The translations under genes and the position numbers were made by a program. From Hydrogenobaculum sp. 3684 (GTDB taxonomy: Bacteria > Aquificota > Aquificia > Aquificales > Aquificaceae), in assembly GCF_000213785.1 (NCBI RefSeq), contig NC_015557.1, positions 248,001 to 312,000 of the forward strand: 64,000 nucleotides of DNA, written 5' to 3'. The notes under the pieces were generated by a model. That model was not told where the DNA came from. It saw only the letters and a list, made by a program, of their open reading frames with translations, and ran no database searches. Below, piece after piece: positions 25,367 through 33,351 of this stretch (within the stretch, counting starts at the first letter, position 1; every line of letters begins with the position of its first letter).

Positions 25367-25876
25367 TTATAAGTTGCTTGTTTTGCTAAATTTTAAAATG
25401 TTTCTAATTCTTCCCCATATAAGTCCTTCTACCCCTTCTGCGTATATGTTTCCAGTTCTTGGTTCAAAACGCAAAATCATCTGAGGAAGCCATTCAGATG
25501 CATGCCCCTGGAATGTTTGCCCATTTTTTGCAGGGTCAAACATTGAGTAATGGCAAGCACAAACAAACCTCTTTTTAGAATAGACAACAGGACAGCCCAT
25601 ATGGGTACATATTGACGAGTAGGCTACGATGTCCCCTTCTGGTCCCACACCACCATCAGCCTTCTCTCCAAGCTTAATAAGAATTGCTGGAGATTGTTCA
25701 TCTGGGTAATTAAAGATTACCGGCTCTCCTACCTTTAAGTCCTTAATGTTGGCTATTTTTACTCTTGGGTATGGCTGGGTTATAAGAGCCATTGCCCACT
25801 CTGGTGTAGATAAAAGTGCAGCCATAGCCGCACTTCCACCGATAAAAGTCCTTCGTGAGATCTTCGTCATAAACAT
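25367..25876 (-). CDS. aioB: Arsenite oxidase small (Rieske) subunit, Tat-exported
   Basis: AioB carries the Rieske [2Fe-2S] cluster that takes electrons from AioA. From ATG 25876 the product is 169 residues. It has a twin-arginine signal (SRRTFIGGS, residues 7-15). The Rieske ligands are C90-x-H92 and C106-x2-H109, with C95 and C108 placed to form the usual disulfide. I preferred 25876 to a TTG at 25894 because the GGGGGT Shine-Dalgarno lies inside that extension. It precedes aioA by 14 bases and has a sigma-54 promoter. Confidence 0.9.
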   Translation of the reverse strand: MFMTKISRRTFIGGSAAMAALLSTPEWAMALITQPYPRVKIANIKDLKVGEPVIFNYPDEQSPAILIKLGEKADGGVGPEGDIVAYSSICTHMGCPVVYSKKRFVCACHYSMFDPAKNGQTFQGHASEWLPQMILRFEPRTGNIYAEGVEGLIWGRIRNILKFSKTSNL

Positions 25877-25917
25877 CGCTGTACCCCCTAACAAGTTTTA
25901 ACTAACACAATAAATTA

Positions 25918-25933
25918 TGCAAACTTTGTGCCA
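25918..25933 (-). promoter_or_regulatory. Sigma-54 (-24/-12) promoter of aioBA
   Basis: On the minus strand the sequence reads TGGCACAAAGTTTGCA, with the invariant GG and GC exactly 12 bp apart. This matches the RpoN consensus TGGCAC-N5-TTGCA. Transcription should start near 25907, about 31 nt before the aioB ATG. It would need the activator encoded at 26160-27536 or a relative. Confidence 0.88.
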
Positions 25934-26007
25934 AATTTTAAAACCTTTAAAAATTAAGGATTTTTATCAGTAGATTTTTTTGAATGTTCAAATTTTTATA
26001 GGGTTAT

Positions 26008-26022
26008 GCTCAAAAATTGAGC
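26008..26022. promoter_or_regulatory. Palindromic upstream activator site candidate
   Basis: GCTCAAAAATTGAGC has two perfect 6-bp arms around AAA. Its centre is about 80-95 bp upstream of the -24 element, the usual range for enhancer sites of NtrC-family activators. It could also form a weak RNA hairpin, but no U-run follows. Confidence 0.55.
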
Positions 26023-26113
26023 AACGTTAAAATAGATTTAAAAATTCATTTGGAATGGAAGTATTATGACAAAGTGACAAAATGAAAAAGCAGCGAAATA
26101 TAAGAGTAATAGT

Positions 26114-26126
26114 TGATAAGTTATCA
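26114..26126. promoter_or_regulatory. Second palindrome upstream of aioBA
   Basis: TGATAAGTTATCA is a perfect 6-bp-arm palindrome with a single central base, about 190 bp upstream of the aioB promoter and just beyond the activator gene's stop. It may be a distal regulatory site. Its sequence differs from the 26008 palindrome. Confidence 0.3.
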
Positions 26127-26159
26127 GCGACAAAATAATAAACAGAACACTTTACACGT

Positions 26160-27536
26160 CTAATTTGAAAAAATCTCTCTTAACCTATTTTCTAAGGTAT
26201 TTCGAGATATTCCTAAAAGACCTGCCACTTTTGACTTGTTGCCTGAGTATTTTTCGAGAAGTTTTTTTATAAGATAGGCTTCTATCCTTTCAAGAAGATT
26301 AGGAAGATCCTCTTCCGGTGTTGAATCAAGCAACATCTCTATAAATCTATCAAAAGAACATGTTGTACTGTAAACAGTTGTTTTTTCTTGATGTATATCA
26401 AAATCTTTTATTTTCCCAAATTTTGTTTCAATAGCTGCCTTATAAATCAGGTTTTTTAGCTCACGTACATTCCCTGGGAATGAGTAATCCATTAGCTTTT
26501 TCATAGCTTCTTCTTCCACTCCTTCAATCATGGTTCCTATTTCTGCGTTAGCAAAAGCTATAAAATAATCGACTAACTGTTTTATGTCTTCCTTTCTTTC
26601 TCTAAGAGGTGGTATGTAGATATCCATTTGACTTATTCTATGATACAGATCTTCTCTAAATTTTCCTTCTTCTACCATTTTTTTTAGGTCCTTGTTTGTA
26701 GCAAAAATAAGTCTAACGTCTGCTTTCTCTTCCTTGGAGCTTCCCAATGAGAAATAGCTCTTTCTTTCGACAAAAGCCAAAAGCTTTGGTTGAAGTTTGT
26801 AAGGAATGTCTCCTATTTCGTCTAAAAAAAGGGTTCCACCTTCAGCTAACTTTACCTTTCCCTTTTTATCTACCAAGGCACCCGTAAATGCTCCCTTTAC
26901 ATATCCAAACAGCTCTGCTTCGAAGAGGTCCCAAGGTATAGCAGGGCAATGCAATATAACAAAAGGTTTTTCTTTTCTCGGGCTATTTTCGTGGATTAAC
27001 CGTGATACCACTTCCTTTCCTACACCTGTTTCTCCGGTTATCAAAACATTGAGATCGTTTTGGCAAGCTAAACCTATTTTTTTAAAAACTTCAAACATGG
27101 CCTTTGAAGAGCCGATTACTTTAAACTCTTTACTATGTGGAATATCAGGATTTAGGTTAAATCCCAACATCTCTTTTACAACTCGTAAAAGCTCTTCGGC
27201 GTTTAAAGGTTTTTTAAGTAAATTTGTAGCAGAAAGTCTTGATGCACTTATTACTGTATCCGCATCTGTATAGTCGGTTAAAAAAATTACTGGGATGTTA
27301 AAACCTTTTGTCCTCAACCTTTCTACTACATCTATTCCATTCTCATCTTCCAACTTTATATCTATCAAAAGCAGGTCGCTATTTGGTAGATAATCTTCTA
27401 AACCTTTAGAGGATTGTAGTGTTATTACTTCAAAACCCTTTGTACTAAGGATCTTTTTTACGAAATTTAATACAAAACATTCATCATCTACAACTAATAC
27501 TCTCATATTTTTATCTTTATTGAGGATATGAATCAT
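26160..27536 (-). CDS. NtrC-family sigma-54-dependent response regulator (AioR-like)
   Basis: The 458-residue activator has three domains. A receiver (residues 11-125) carries the acidic pair D17/D18, phosphoacceptor D59 and Lys in LLKKPL. An AAA+ domain has Walker A GETGVGKE, the sigma-54-contact loop GAFTGA and Walker B GGTLFLDEIGD. A Fis-type helix-turn-helix ends the protein (NKSKVAGLLGISRNTLENRL). It lies directly upstream of the aioBA sigma-54 promoter, so it is the obvious candidate activator, like AioR. No sensor kinase is in the window. It overlaps kdsB by ATGA. Confidence 0.85.
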   Translation of the reverse strand: MIHILNKDKNMRVLVVDDECFVLNFVKKILSTKGFEVITLQSSKGLEDYLPNSDLLLIDIKLEDENGIDVVERLRTKGFNIPVIFLTDYTDADTVISASRLSATNLLKKPLNAEELLRVVKEMLGFNLNPDIPHSKEFKVIGSSKAMFEVFKKIGLACQNDLNVLITGETGVGKEVVSRLIHENSPRKEKPFVILHCPAIPWDLFEAELFGYVKGAFTGALVDKKGKVKLAEGGTLFLDEIGDIPYKLQPKLLAFVERKSYFSLGSSKEEKADVRLIFATNKDLKKMVEEGKFREDLYHRISQMDIYIPPLRERKEDIKQLVDYFIAFANAEIGTMIEGVEEEAMKKLMDYSFPGNVRELKNLIYKAAIETKFGKIKDFDIHQEKTTVYSTTCSFDRFIEMLLDSTPEEDLPNLLERIEAYLIKKLLEKYSGNKSKVAGLLGISRNTLENRLREIFSN

Positions 27537-28261
27537 TTATCCGTCTCCTTCCGAAACACGTTAAAACGTTCTAATATCTCCTTTACAATATCTATATCTT
27601 CTTCTACATCTACCCCATGGTAAAAGTTTTTTGTGTAAACCATCTTTATCGGTATACCATTTTCTAAGAATCTTAGCTGTTCTAAGCCTTCTATTTGTTC
27701 TAGCTGGCTTTGGGGTAATTTTACAAACGTTTCTAATATATTTTTTCTAAAAGCATAGATACCTATATGTTTGAGTGGATAAATAGATGTTATATCGTTT
27801 CTTTTGTAAGGTATCAAAGCTCTTGAAAAATAAAGGGCGTTTGAGTCTTTATCAAGCACAAGCTTTACATTGGCTGGTGAGTCTAAATCAAGCTTTGTGT
27901 ATAAGCTTGAAACAGGAGCGTTTTGTAGGCTTTTAAGAAGAGCTTCTATATCCTCTTTGTATGAAAAAATTTCATCCCCTTGATGGTTGATAATAAAATC
28001 TACATCAAAATCTTTTGAAGCCTCATAAACCCTATCGCTTCCAGAGGGTAAATCCTCTCTTGTTTTTACAAAGTTTATATCTAGGTCTTTTACTACTTTG
28101 TAAACTTCTTCACTGTCTGATGTAAGAAGTATATCAAATCCTGTTTTTTTTAGATTTTCAATCACCCATCTTATTAGGGGTTTGCCACATATATTTAAAA
28201 GAGGCTTATGCTTTAGCCTTGTAGATTTTATGCGGGCAGGTACTACTATAAGCGTTTTCAT
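27533..28261 (-). CDS. kdsB: CMP-KDO synthetase
   Basis: KdsB activates KDO with CTP for lipopolysaccharide inner-core synthesis. The 242-residue product begins with the nucleotidyltransferase motif VVPARIKSTRLKHKPL. It has LLTSDSEEV, GSDRVYEA, NHQGDEIF and LYFSRALIPY, and ends with GVDVEEDIDIVKEIL. It overlaps the coiled-coil gene upstream and the activator gene downstream by 4 nt each. This places a regulator gene inside an envelope-biosynthesis unit. Confidence 0.9.
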   Translation of the reverse strand: MKTLIVVPARIKSTRLKHKPLLNICGKPLIRWVIENLKKTGFDILLTSDSEEVYKVVKDLDINFVKTREDLPSGSDRVYEASKDFDVDFIINHQGDEIFSYKEDIEALLKSLQNAPVSSLYTKLDLDSPANVKLVLDKDSNALYFSRALIPYKRNDITSIYPLKHIGIYAFRKNILETFVKLPQSQLEQIEGLEQLRFLENGIPIKMVYTKNFYHGVDVEEDIDIVKEILERFNVFRKETDK

Positions 28262-28608
28262 GATCTTAGAGAAAAGACTATGACAATGGCTATCAAGATA
28301 AGCGTTGCTATGAAAAGCCCAACGTTTAACATAGTAAGTCTTTTCTTTTCTTCTTCCAAAGATTTTATATATTGGTCTTTTGATTCTATAAGAGCTTTTA
28401 CATCTTCTACTATCTTTAGTATTTTGTCAAGTTCTTGTCTTATCTCTTTGTTTCTTTTTTCTAAAAGCTCGTATTCGGTTTTACACTTTACCAACTCTCT
28501 ATCCAACGTTTCGATGGTTTTATTTTTTTCTTCTATCATTTTCTTTTGTTCTTCTACTTTTAGCCTCAAATTTGTAAGCTCTGTATTTATACTTTGAATA
28601 CTATCCAT
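28258..28608 (-). CDS. Coiled-coil protein with C-terminal membrane helix
   Basis: The 116-residue product is a continuous heptad-rich coiled coil (about residues 1-90, rich in Glu, Lys, Leu and Ile). A single C-terminal transmembrane helix follows (VGLFIATLILIAIVIVF), so it is probably tail-anchored with the coil in the cytoplasm. I cannot assign a family. It is coupled by short overlaps to the MATE gene (8 nt) and kdsB (4 nt). Confidence 0.65.
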   Translation of the reverse strand: MDSIQSINTELTNLRLKVEEQKKMIEEKNKTIETLDRELVKCKTEYELLEKRNKEIRQELDKILKIVEDVKALIESKDQYIKSLEEEKKRLTMLNVGLFIATLILIAIVIVFSLRS

Positions 28609-29950
28609 ATCTTATCTCAAGCATATTTTTTTCTAAAATCTTAAATACTACCAAAAAACAAATAGCCCTTGCTACGGTTTCAACACTCATAAACACCCAC
28701 GGGATATAAGGATTAAAGATATATTTTAACATAACAACTATAGGTATTATTCTAAAAACCCAAAAAGATAGTATATTCACAAACATAGGTATGTAAGTTT
28801 TGCCTAAGCCTTTTATAGCACCAGATAAAACAAAACTATAAGACAAAAACACCTGTGTTAAACCTACCATAATAAGATATATTTCGGCATAGTGTATTAT
28901 ATTTTTATCGCTTGTAAATATCATAGCCATGTATTTTGACAAAATAATCACCATAAGACCAACTATACCCATTGCCAAAGCGCTAAAGTTTGCTATTATC
29001 TTTGCTCCTCTAAAAGCTCCTTTTATGTTGCCAGCTCCAAAATTTTGTCCAGTCAACACGCTTGCCGATATACTTAAAGCATAACCTATCATAAAAGATA
29101 TGCTTTCTAATCTAAGGCCTATTTGATAGGCTGCCAAAATGGTATTACCAAATCTTGCCACAAACCCTACAAAAAGATTGAAGGATAAACTTGTAAGACC
29201 TCTATCTACTGTAACAGGTATACCAAGCTTCAACATTTCTAAAATAGTTTTTAGGCTTTTAAAAGAAAATTTACCAAAAGGTTTATCAACAAAGAGTACA
29301 TAAGTGTATATTAGAAATCCAACCACTTCAGATATCACAATACCAAAAGCAGCACCTTCTATACCAAAAGCCCTAAAACCAAGTTTTCCGTTTATAAGGA
29401 CATAAGAGCTTGCTATATTGGTTATATTCATAATTACAGATACTTTAAAGGGAAATTTTGTTTGACCCATACCGCTGTATGTAGCATAAAACACCTCTGT
29501 GGCAAACTGTATAAAAGCCGCTAAAAATATGGGTTTTAAGTATATCGTGGCTATGTTTGCTATGTCTTTTTTAGCCCCAAACAAAAGCATAAGCTCTGGT
29601 ATAAACTTTGTGCCAAAAAGAGCAATTGGTATTGATAGTAAAAGCGATAAAACCATACCGCTTAAAAATACATCAAAAAACGGCTTACCAGCTCCTACTC
29701 TGTGGGACACCATAATAGATGTGCCGTTGTAAGTTAGAGCCATCAAAGAATAAACAAACCACATCATGGATATCGAATAACCAACACCGGCTATGGCGCT
29801 TTTACCAAGATGAGACACCAAAAGAAGCGATACAAGCGTTTCAACGGTGTAAAGTAAATTTGAGATAATTACCGGCGTTGCGACATTGAGCACCGCCTTT
29901 AATATATCTTTTGATTTTTTAGACTCATCGACAACAAGATTAGCTTCCAA
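28601..29950 (-). CDS. MATE-family efflux transporter
   Basis: This multidrug and toxin extrusion family protein has about twelve transmembrane helices in two homologous halves. The family-like LLVSHLGKSAIAGVGYS lies near residue 45 and the second half includes FVARFGNTILAAYQIGLRLES. I propose TTG 29950 as start (449 residues) because the extended -10 element lies just upstream; the frame is open to a TTG at 29974, inside that promoter. It heads the unit that includes kdsB and the sigma-54 activator. Substrate unknown. Confidence 0.8.
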   Translation of the reverse strand: MEANLVVDESKKSKDILKAVLNVATPVIISNLLYTVETLVSLLLVSHLGKSAIAGVGYSISMMWFVYSLMALTYNGTSIMVSHRVGAGKPFFDVFLSGMVLSLLLSIPIALFGTKFIPELMLLFGAKKDIANIATIYLKPIFLAAFIQFATEVFYATYSGMGQTKFPFKVSVIMNITNIASSYVLINGKLGFRAFGIEGAAFGIVISEVVGFLIYTYVLFVDKPFGKFSFKSLKTILEMLKLGIPVTVDRGLTSLSFNLFVGFVARFGNTILAAYQIGLRLESISFMIGYALSISASVLTGQNFGAGNIKGAFRGAKIIANFSALAMGIVGLMVIILSKYMAMIFTSDKNIIHYAEIYLIMVGLTQVFLSYSFVLSGAIKGLGKTYIPMFVNILSFWVFRIIPIVVMLKYIFNPYIPWVFMSVETVARAICFLVVFKILEKNMLEIRYG

Positions 29951-29959
29951 GGTTTTAAT

Positions 29960-29968
29960 AGTATAGCA
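29960..29968 (-). promoter_or_regulatory. Extended -10 promoter in front of the MATE gene
   Basis: TGCTATACT on the minus strand is an extended -10. The hexamer ends 9 nt before TTG 29950, giving a leader of at most about 3 nt. It lies inside the longest possible reading frame and argues for the shorter protein. Confidence 0.55.
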
Positions 29969-30070
29969 TAGCAACGTTTTTAGTATATATACTAAATTTT
30001 CTAAAAGCTTAATCGTTTTTTCATGATTTTGGTATAAAATAATTATATATTTGATTCAAAGGAGGTGCCT

Positions 30071-30403
30071 ATGAAAGGTATCGTAAACGTAAGATTGGCT
30101 TTAGCTACGCTAATGAGTTGTGGTGTACTTGTAAGTGCTGGAACGGCAATGGCAATAAGCCCACAAGCGTTGGCTCAGGAAAAGGGATGTTTTGCCTGTC
30201 ATGCCATTGACCACAAAGTAGTAGGACCTGCTTTTAAAGATGTGGCAGCCAAATATCACCACAACCTAAAATACGTCCCATACCTTGCAAAAATGATTAA
30301 AAACGGAAATGCTGGTGTATGGGGTCCAGTGCCTATGCCACCTCAAAACGTTACCCAAGCTCAAGCTGAAGAGCTTGCCAGATTTATCTTATCTCTTCAT
30401 TAA
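30071..30403 (+). CDS. Periplasmic class I cytochrome c
   Basis: The 110-residue product has a signal peptide (about residues 1-28) and one haem motif C40-F-A-C43-H44. M89 in GPVPMPPQNV is the likely sixth ligand, as in cytochrome c551/c552. It would shuttle electrons in the periplasm and is a plausible acceptor for AioB. ATG 30071 has a perfect GGAGG 5 bases away. Upstream, TGGTATAAA (30030-30038) is an extended -10 leaving a leader of about 25 nt. Confidence 0.88.
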   Translation: MKGIVNVRLALATLMSCGVLVSAGTAMAISPQALAQEKGCFACHAIDHKVVGPAFKDVAAKYHHNLKYVPYLAKMIKNGNAGVWGPVPMPPQNVTQAQAEELARFILSLH

Positions 30404-30411
30404 TCACCAAG

Positions 30412-30440
30412 AGCCCCCTTTTTCGGGGGTTATAATCTTT
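30412..30440 (+). terminator. Intrinsic terminator after cytochrome c
   Basis: AGCCCCC (30412-30418) pairs with GGGGGTT (30425-30431) around a T-rich loop, followed by ATAATCTTT. It ends the single-gene cytochrome transcript. Confidence 0.75.
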
Positions 30441-30660
30441 ATATTAAAATCCTAAAAATTATCTTACTTATTATATAAAAAATAAAAAGATGGTCTATTA
30501 TGTTTGCATCATTGTAAGCAAGCTCTACCTGCCTTGCAAAAAGTTGTAGTTTATAACAAATATTAATATAAATATTAATATAATAATTATTGTTGCATAT
30601 TTTATTTATCAGATTGATTTATTGTGGCTTTAGGTATATTATAATATTTGAAATTGGAGG
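30441..30660. other. AT-rich intergenic region with tandem palindromes and rhodanese promoter
   Basis: AAATATTAATAT occurs twice in tandem (30558-30569, 30570-30581), and each copy contains the 10-bp palindrome ATATTAATAT. A small inverted repeat GCAAG/CTTGC lies at 30518-30537. Downstream, TTGATT (30614-30619) and TATTAT (30637-30642), 17 bp apart, form a likely promoter for the rhodanese gene. A 19-codon frame at 30490 lacks support. Confidence 0.45.
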
Positions 30661-30670
30661 TTTAATGTAG

Positions 30671-30982
30671 ATGTTTAATATACCAGAGATTACACCTGAA
30701 GAAGCTAAGAAGATATTGGAATCAGATCCAAACGCTGTACTTTTGGATGTAAGGACGCCTCAAGAGTATAGACAGATAAGGGTACCGGGTAGTGTGCTAA
30801 TACCGGTGGATGATCTTAGGTTTAAGTTTAAAGAGCTTGATAAGAACAAGAAGTATATTGTAATGTGTAGAAGTGGAAACAGAAGCGCTTTTGCCACTTA
30901 CGCTTTGAGACAACTTGGTTTTGAGGCTTTTAATATGATAGGTGGTATATTAAATTGGCCTTACGAAACAGAAAGAGGCTAA
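30671..30982 (+). CDS. Single-domain rhodanese-like sulfurtransferase
   Basis: This 103-residue rhodanese domain has the N-terminal LLDVRTPQEY signature and the active-site loop CRSGNRS. Such proteins accept sulfane sulfur from thiosulfate or persulfides, which fits a sulfur-metabolising cell. No signal peptide. A TTGGAGG Shine-Dalgarno ends at 30660. An ATG-TAG start-stop pair at 30665-30670 sits between it and the real ATG. Confidence 0.88.
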   Translation: MFNIPEITPEEAKKILESDPNAVLLDVRTPQEYRQIRVPGSVLIPVDDLRFKFKELDKNKKYIVMCRSGNRSAFATYALRQLGFEAFNMIGGILNWPYETERG

Positions 30983-30983
30983 C

Positions 30984-31850
30984 ATGAAATATATAATAGA
31001 AGCCCAAAACATAAAAGATATATACAAAACTATATTAAATAGGGCTAAAGAGTTTAAGGAAAAAAGGATATATCCCACTTACAAAGCATCCTGTGCTCTT
31101 TTTTTTGAAGAACCATCCACAAGGACAAGGCTTTCTTTTGAAAAAGCCGCCAAGAATTTGGGTTGTGAGACTTATTATATACAAGGCAATTTTTCATCGG
31201 CTGTAAAGGGTGAAAGTTTTTTTGATACACTTTTATCTTTTAAAAAGATTGGCATAGATATCGTTGTTTTTCGTACATCTGATATCGTATTTGATTATGA
31301 GCCACTTCTAAATATAGATATAGGCCTTATAAATGCTGGAGATGGTACCCATGAGCATCCATCTCAAGGTCTTCTTGATGTTTTTACGCTTTTAGAAAAA
31401 GTAAATAGTTTGGAAAATCAAAATATACTATACGTAGGAGATGTTTACCACAGTAGAGTGTTTAGGTCAGGCGCTTACTTTTTCAAGTTAGAAGGGGCAA
31501 ATATAGGTGTTTGTGGATATCCAAGCTTTATACCAAAAGATTATCCTTTTATGGACAAAGCTTTTACAAATTTGGACGAGGCGCTTAATTGGGCTCATCA
31601 TGTGATAGCTCTACGCATTCAAAAAGAAAGACACAAAGAAGCTTACAATTTAGAAAGTTATTTTGACATATATGGTATAACAAAAGAAAGGTATAATAAG
31701 ATAAGAGGATTTTTGATGCATCCTGGCCCTGTAAATAGGGATGTTGATATAGATGGTGATTTGCTCTATAAAGATAAATCTTTGATAGCAAATCAGATAG
31801 AAAACGGCGTGTTTGTCCGTATGGCTATGATAGAATATGTTTTAGGATAG
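30984..31850 (+). CDS. pyrB: Aspartate carbamoyltransferase catalytic chain
   Basis: PyrB joins carbamoyl phosphate and aspartate in the second step of pyrimidine synthesis. The 288-residue product has the carbamoyl-phosphate loop EEPSTRTRLSFE, DGTHEHPSQGLLDVFTL and the aspartate-site MHPGPVNRDVDID. It starts one base after the rhodanese stop. No pyrI regulatory chain is adjacent. Confidence 0.92.
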   Translation: MKYIIEAQNIKDIYKTILNRAKEFKEKRIYPTYKASCALFFEEPSTRTRLSFEKAAKNLGCETYYIQGNFSSAVKGESFFDTLLSFKKIGIDIVVFRTSDIVFDYEPLLNIDIGLINAGDGTHEHPSQGLLDVFTLLEKVNSLENQNILYVGDVYHSRVFRSGAYFFKLEGANIGVCGYPSFIPKDYPFMDKAFTNLDEALNWAHHVIALRIQKERHKEAYNLESYFDIYGITKERYNKIRGFLMHPGPVNRDVDIDGDLLYKDKSLIANQIENGVFVRMAMIEYVLG

Positions 31851-31860
31851 GAGATGGTTT

Positions 31861-32730
31861 ATGTATACATATATAAGATATATGGACACAAACAAGATAG
31901 GCCTTTTGGAAGGTACAAATGAGGTTTTACCAAAAGACTCTTACGTAATCATAAGCAAAGATGACTCTACGGATATTGCTAAGGTGGTGGGAGCATCTAA
32001 AAAGCTTTACGACGTAAAACCTTCTTTTTTTATAAGAAAAGCCACAAAACAAGATATATCTAAAATGCATCATTTTAATAGAGTTTCTCAAAGCTATATG
32101 AAAATTGCCAAAGAACTTTCCAAACAGCATAATCTATCTCTCAAATTTATAAAAGCTTACACTCCAATAGATGGGTTAAAATCTTACTTCTTTTATACCG
32201 CTGAAACAAGGATTGACTTTAGGCAGTTTGTAAAAGATTTGGCTAAAGCCATAAAAAAAAGGATTGAGATGAGACAAATAGGTACCAGAGATGCCGTCCA
32301 GATGCTTGGTGCCGTTGGAATGTGCGGATGTAAGACCTGCTGTTCAAACTTTATAGATGTGTTTGAATCTGTAAACTTAAAAGATATACAAATGCAAAAC
32401 TTACCCATGTCTCCTTCAAAGTTTACAGGTCCATGTGGTAAACTTGTTTGTTGCATGTCTTTTGAGAAGATAAACTATGTAATAAAGTATATACTTCCCC
32501 CAGAAGGCACAAATATTTGTTTTGACGGCAAAGAATACACTGTCTCTTACATAGATCCACTTACAAACCTTATAACATTAAACTCTCAAGAGGAAAAGAT
32601 AAATGTAAATATTTTGGATATTGTGCCAGAAGGCTATGAAGTAGCTGTTAAAAAGTGTGCTTCTTGTGGTGGATGTTGTGCTTCTAATATGGATCAACAA
32701 AGCGTTGTTTTTGAAGAAGCTTTAGCTTAA
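31861..32730 (+). CDS. PSP1/YaaT-domain protein
   Basis: The 289-residue protein belongs to the PSP1 (YaaT) family, with the typical FRQFVKDLAKAIKKRIEMRQIGTRDAVQ region. A cysteine cluster lies in GMCGCKTCC and PCGKLVCCMSFE. A second set (CASCGGCCAS) lies at the C-terminus. In Bacillus, YaaT belongs to the Y-complex affecting RNA processing and development. An AGGAG motif precedes ATG 31861. Its stop and the next start share bases (TAATG). Confidence 0.8.
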   Translation: MYTYIRYMDTNKIGLLEGTNEVLPKDSYVIISKDDSTDIAKVVGASKKLYDVKPSFFIRKATKQDISKMHHFNRVSQSYMKIAKELSKQHNLSLKFIKAYTPIDGLKSYFFYTAETRIDFRQFVKDLAKAIKKRIEMRQIGTRDAVQMLGAVGMCGCKTCCSNFIDVFESVNLKDIQMQNLPMSPSKFTGPCGKLVCCMSFEKINYVIKYILPPEGTNICFDGKEYTVSYIDPLTNLITLNSQEEKINVNILDIVPEGYEVAVKKCASCGGCCASNMDQQSVVFEEALA

Positions 32731-33302
32731 TGCTTTTTTATGGTGAGTTTGAAGATTTTAAGATAGGTATAACAAAAAACCCACAAGAGGTATTTTTACC
32801 AAAACAAATCCATTCAAACGTTGTAGTTTATATAAAGGGTTTTACTGAAAACGTAGAGGCCGATGGTGTTATAACAGATAAGATAAACTTTAAAATAGGT
32901 ATAAAAACGGCCGATTGCGTACCTATAATTTTAAAATCCAAAAACTTTGTAGGAGCTATACATGCTGGCTGGAGAGGACTTTACAACGGCATACTAAAAA
33001 ATGCTTTTTTGCTGTTTGAAAGCTTTTCAGAAAAACCTTACTTTGCTTTTATAGGCCCATCTGCTAAAGAATGCTGTTATGAGGTAGGACCAGAATTTAA
33101 AGACTATTTTAAAAGCTTAAAAGTTGTTGATAACAAACTATTTTTTGATACGCAAAAAGAAGCTATAAATCAATTAAAAGCTCTTAACAAAGATATTAAG
33201 CTTTTGGTATATGAGACATGTAGTATATGCAACAAAGAAATTCCAAGCTATAGAAGAGATAAGACAAAAGAGAGAATGGTAGTTTTTGTGGAAAAGGTGT
33301 AA
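32730..33302 (+). CDS. PgeF/YfiH-family purine nucleoside phosphorylase-like protein
   Basis: The 190-residue protein is a short member of the YfiH/DUF152 family, formerly called multicopper polyphenol oxidase. It has TADCVPIIL, the signature HAGWRGLYNGI, and CCYEVGPEF, supplying the Cys and His zinc ligands. Relatives are adenosine/purine nucleoside phosphorylases or laccase-like enzymes. It lacks part of the N-terminus seen in members of about 240 residues. It is joined to the PSP1 gene by TAATG. Confidence 0.82.
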   Translation: MLFYGEFEDFKIGITKNPQEVFLPKQIHSNVVVYIKGFTENVEADGVITDKINFKIGIKTADCVPIILKSKNFVGAIHAGWRGLYNGILKNAFLLFESFSEKPYFAFIGPSAKECCYEVGPEFKDYFKSLKVVDNKLFFDTQKEAINQLKALNKDIKLLVYETCSICNKEIPSYRRDKTKERMVVFVEKV

Positions 33303-33334
33303 GCCTCTTTTATGTATCTAAAACATAAACGGTG

Positions 33335-33343
33335 TGGTAAAAT
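33335..33343 (+). promoter_or_regulatory. Extended -10 promoter for near-leaderless thrC mRNA
   Basis: TGGTAAAAT ends 8 nt before ATG 33352, so the predicted leader is only 0-2 nt. It falls inside a longer frame that would begin at GTG 33334, and so supports the ATG. Confidence 0.65.
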
Positions 33344-33351
33344 ATTTGGAT

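Noticed and set aside
26008-26022. Palindrome as a terminator of the activator gene
   Set aside because: The stem is only 6 bp, A/T-rich, 140 bp past the stop and without a following U-run; a binding site fits better, though this is not excluded.
30071-30403. Cytochrome c as a cotranscribed part of the aio operon
   Set aside because: It lies on the opposite strand, beyond four other genes, with its own promoter and terminator; only a functional link is plausible.
30490-30549. Nineteen-codon frame in the cytochrome-rhodanese gap
   Set aside because: No Shine-Dalgarno, no promoter at a leaderless distance, and composition like the surrounding non-coding DNA.
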